Part shown: piece by piece, positions 6,369-6,457 of the stretch
Position numbering within the stretch: the first letter of the stretch is position 1
How the letters are laid out: every line of letters begins with the position of its first letter
Assembly (NCBI GenBank): GCA_005882955.1
Contig: VBBB01000036.1
Span: forward strand, 1,096 to 7,552
Length of the DNA: 6,457 bases
Direction of reading: 5' to 3'
Source: Candidatus Bathyarchaeota archaeon
GTDB lineage: Archaea > Thermoproteota > Bathyarchaeia > 40CM-2-53-6
The notes under the pieces: generated by a model
Database searches by the model: none
What the model was told of the DNA's origin: nothing
The model's input: only the letters and a program-made list of their open reading frames with translations
Position numbers and translations under genes: made by a program

Positions 6369-6388
6369 TGTCCTCTGACAAGAGGACA
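6369..6388 (-). promoter_or_regulatory. Perfect dyad over the sufS ribosome binding site
   Basis: TGTCCTCT and AGAGGACA form a perfect 8-bp inverted repeat around a 4-base spacer, ending 4 bases before the sufS ATG. In the sense direction its 3' arm AGAGGACA supplies the only good Shine-Dalgarno (AGAGG, complement of 6372-6376). If transcribed, the RNA would fold into a stem with a UGUC loop that hides the ribosome site. If transcription instead starts close to the ATG, it would be a DNA operator between promoter and start. The structure is seen directly; the regulatory role is inferred. Confidence 0.5.
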
Positions 6389-6390
6389 GG

Positions 6391-6396
6391 AATAAT
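6391..6396 (-). promoter_or_regulatory. Weak candidate TATA element for the sufS-sufU operon
   Basis: On the minus strand ATTATT (plus 6391-6396) lies about 27-32 nt before the sufS ATG. If used, transcription would start almost at the start codon, giving a nearly leaderless mRNA, and the dyad at 6369-6388 would sit between the TATA element and the start site. It is a poor match to the archaeal consensus, and the true promoter may lie outside the window if upstream suf genes are co-transcribed. Confidence 0.2.
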
Positions 6397-6457
6397 GTTC
6401 GGAGAATTCTTGTCTGGGGTCTTAGACGTGCTGGTGGTGCTCTTCTGGACTACGGGC

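Noticed and set aside
6422..6457. Minus-strand frame of 11 codons (ARSPEEHHQHV then TAA) entering from the right edge, possibly the end of a gene upstream of sufS
   Set aside because: It is too short to judge and shows no resemblance to the SufB or SufD C-termini I know. It would need sequence beyond the window.

Overview
The window looks archaeal. The proximal gene has a TATA-type promoter element about 70 nt upstream of its start codon, not a bacterial -35/-10 pair. Two genes start with TTG. Two large Thr/Ser/Asn-rich, cysteine-free, sequon-rich proteins have a signal peptide plus one C-terminal membrane anchor followed by basic residues, which is typical of archaeal cell-surface proteins. 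Base composition is roughly balanced by eye. A TACK-type archaeon (Bathyarchaeia or Nitrososphaeria-like) is my best guess, but no marker gene here fixes the lineage.

Layout. Positions 2-130 (+) hold what is probably the C-terminal end of an unrecognised gene. A promoter with TATA box, candidate operator and weak Shine-Dalgarno follows, then a NikR-family nickel-responsive repressor at 248-664 (+). Next come two same-strand genes for type-I surface proteins. The first (763-2853) has a predicted seven-bladed FG-GAP/VCBS-like beta-propeller, two Ig-like domains and a membrane anchor. The second (3002-4627) has about four Ig-like domains, a membrane helix and a 51-residue charged, helix-prone cytoplasmic tail. 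After a 58-bp convergent junction with a T-tract on the minus strand, a two-gene iron-sulfur operon runs leftward: sufS (cysteine desulfurase, 6364-5093) and, overlapping it by the 4 bases TTGA, sufU/iscU-like (scaffold or sulfur acceptor, 5096-4686).

How the parts may work together. SufS takes sulfur from cysteine, and the overlapping SufU-like protein is its natural partner; the overlap implies translational coupling. The sufS start is preceded by a perfect 8-bp dyad whose 3' arm contains the Shine-Dalgarno, so expression may be gated there. The nikR promoter carries a repeated GTAATAC element placed where NikR could repress its own transcription. Whether the two surface proteins belong to the NikR regulon is not shown by the sequence; they are adjacent and co-oriented but separated by 98 bp.

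There is no gene-free stretch over 300 bases. Gaps are 117 bp (131-247, promoter region), 98 bp (665-762), 148 bp (2854-3001), 58 bp (4628-4685) and 93 bp (6365-6457). I saw no rRNA, tRNA, CRISPR array, insertion sequence or transposase. No wholly new system is demonstrable from this window; the most novel-looking items are the surface-protein pair, the sufS leader dyad and the SufU/IscU intermediate.
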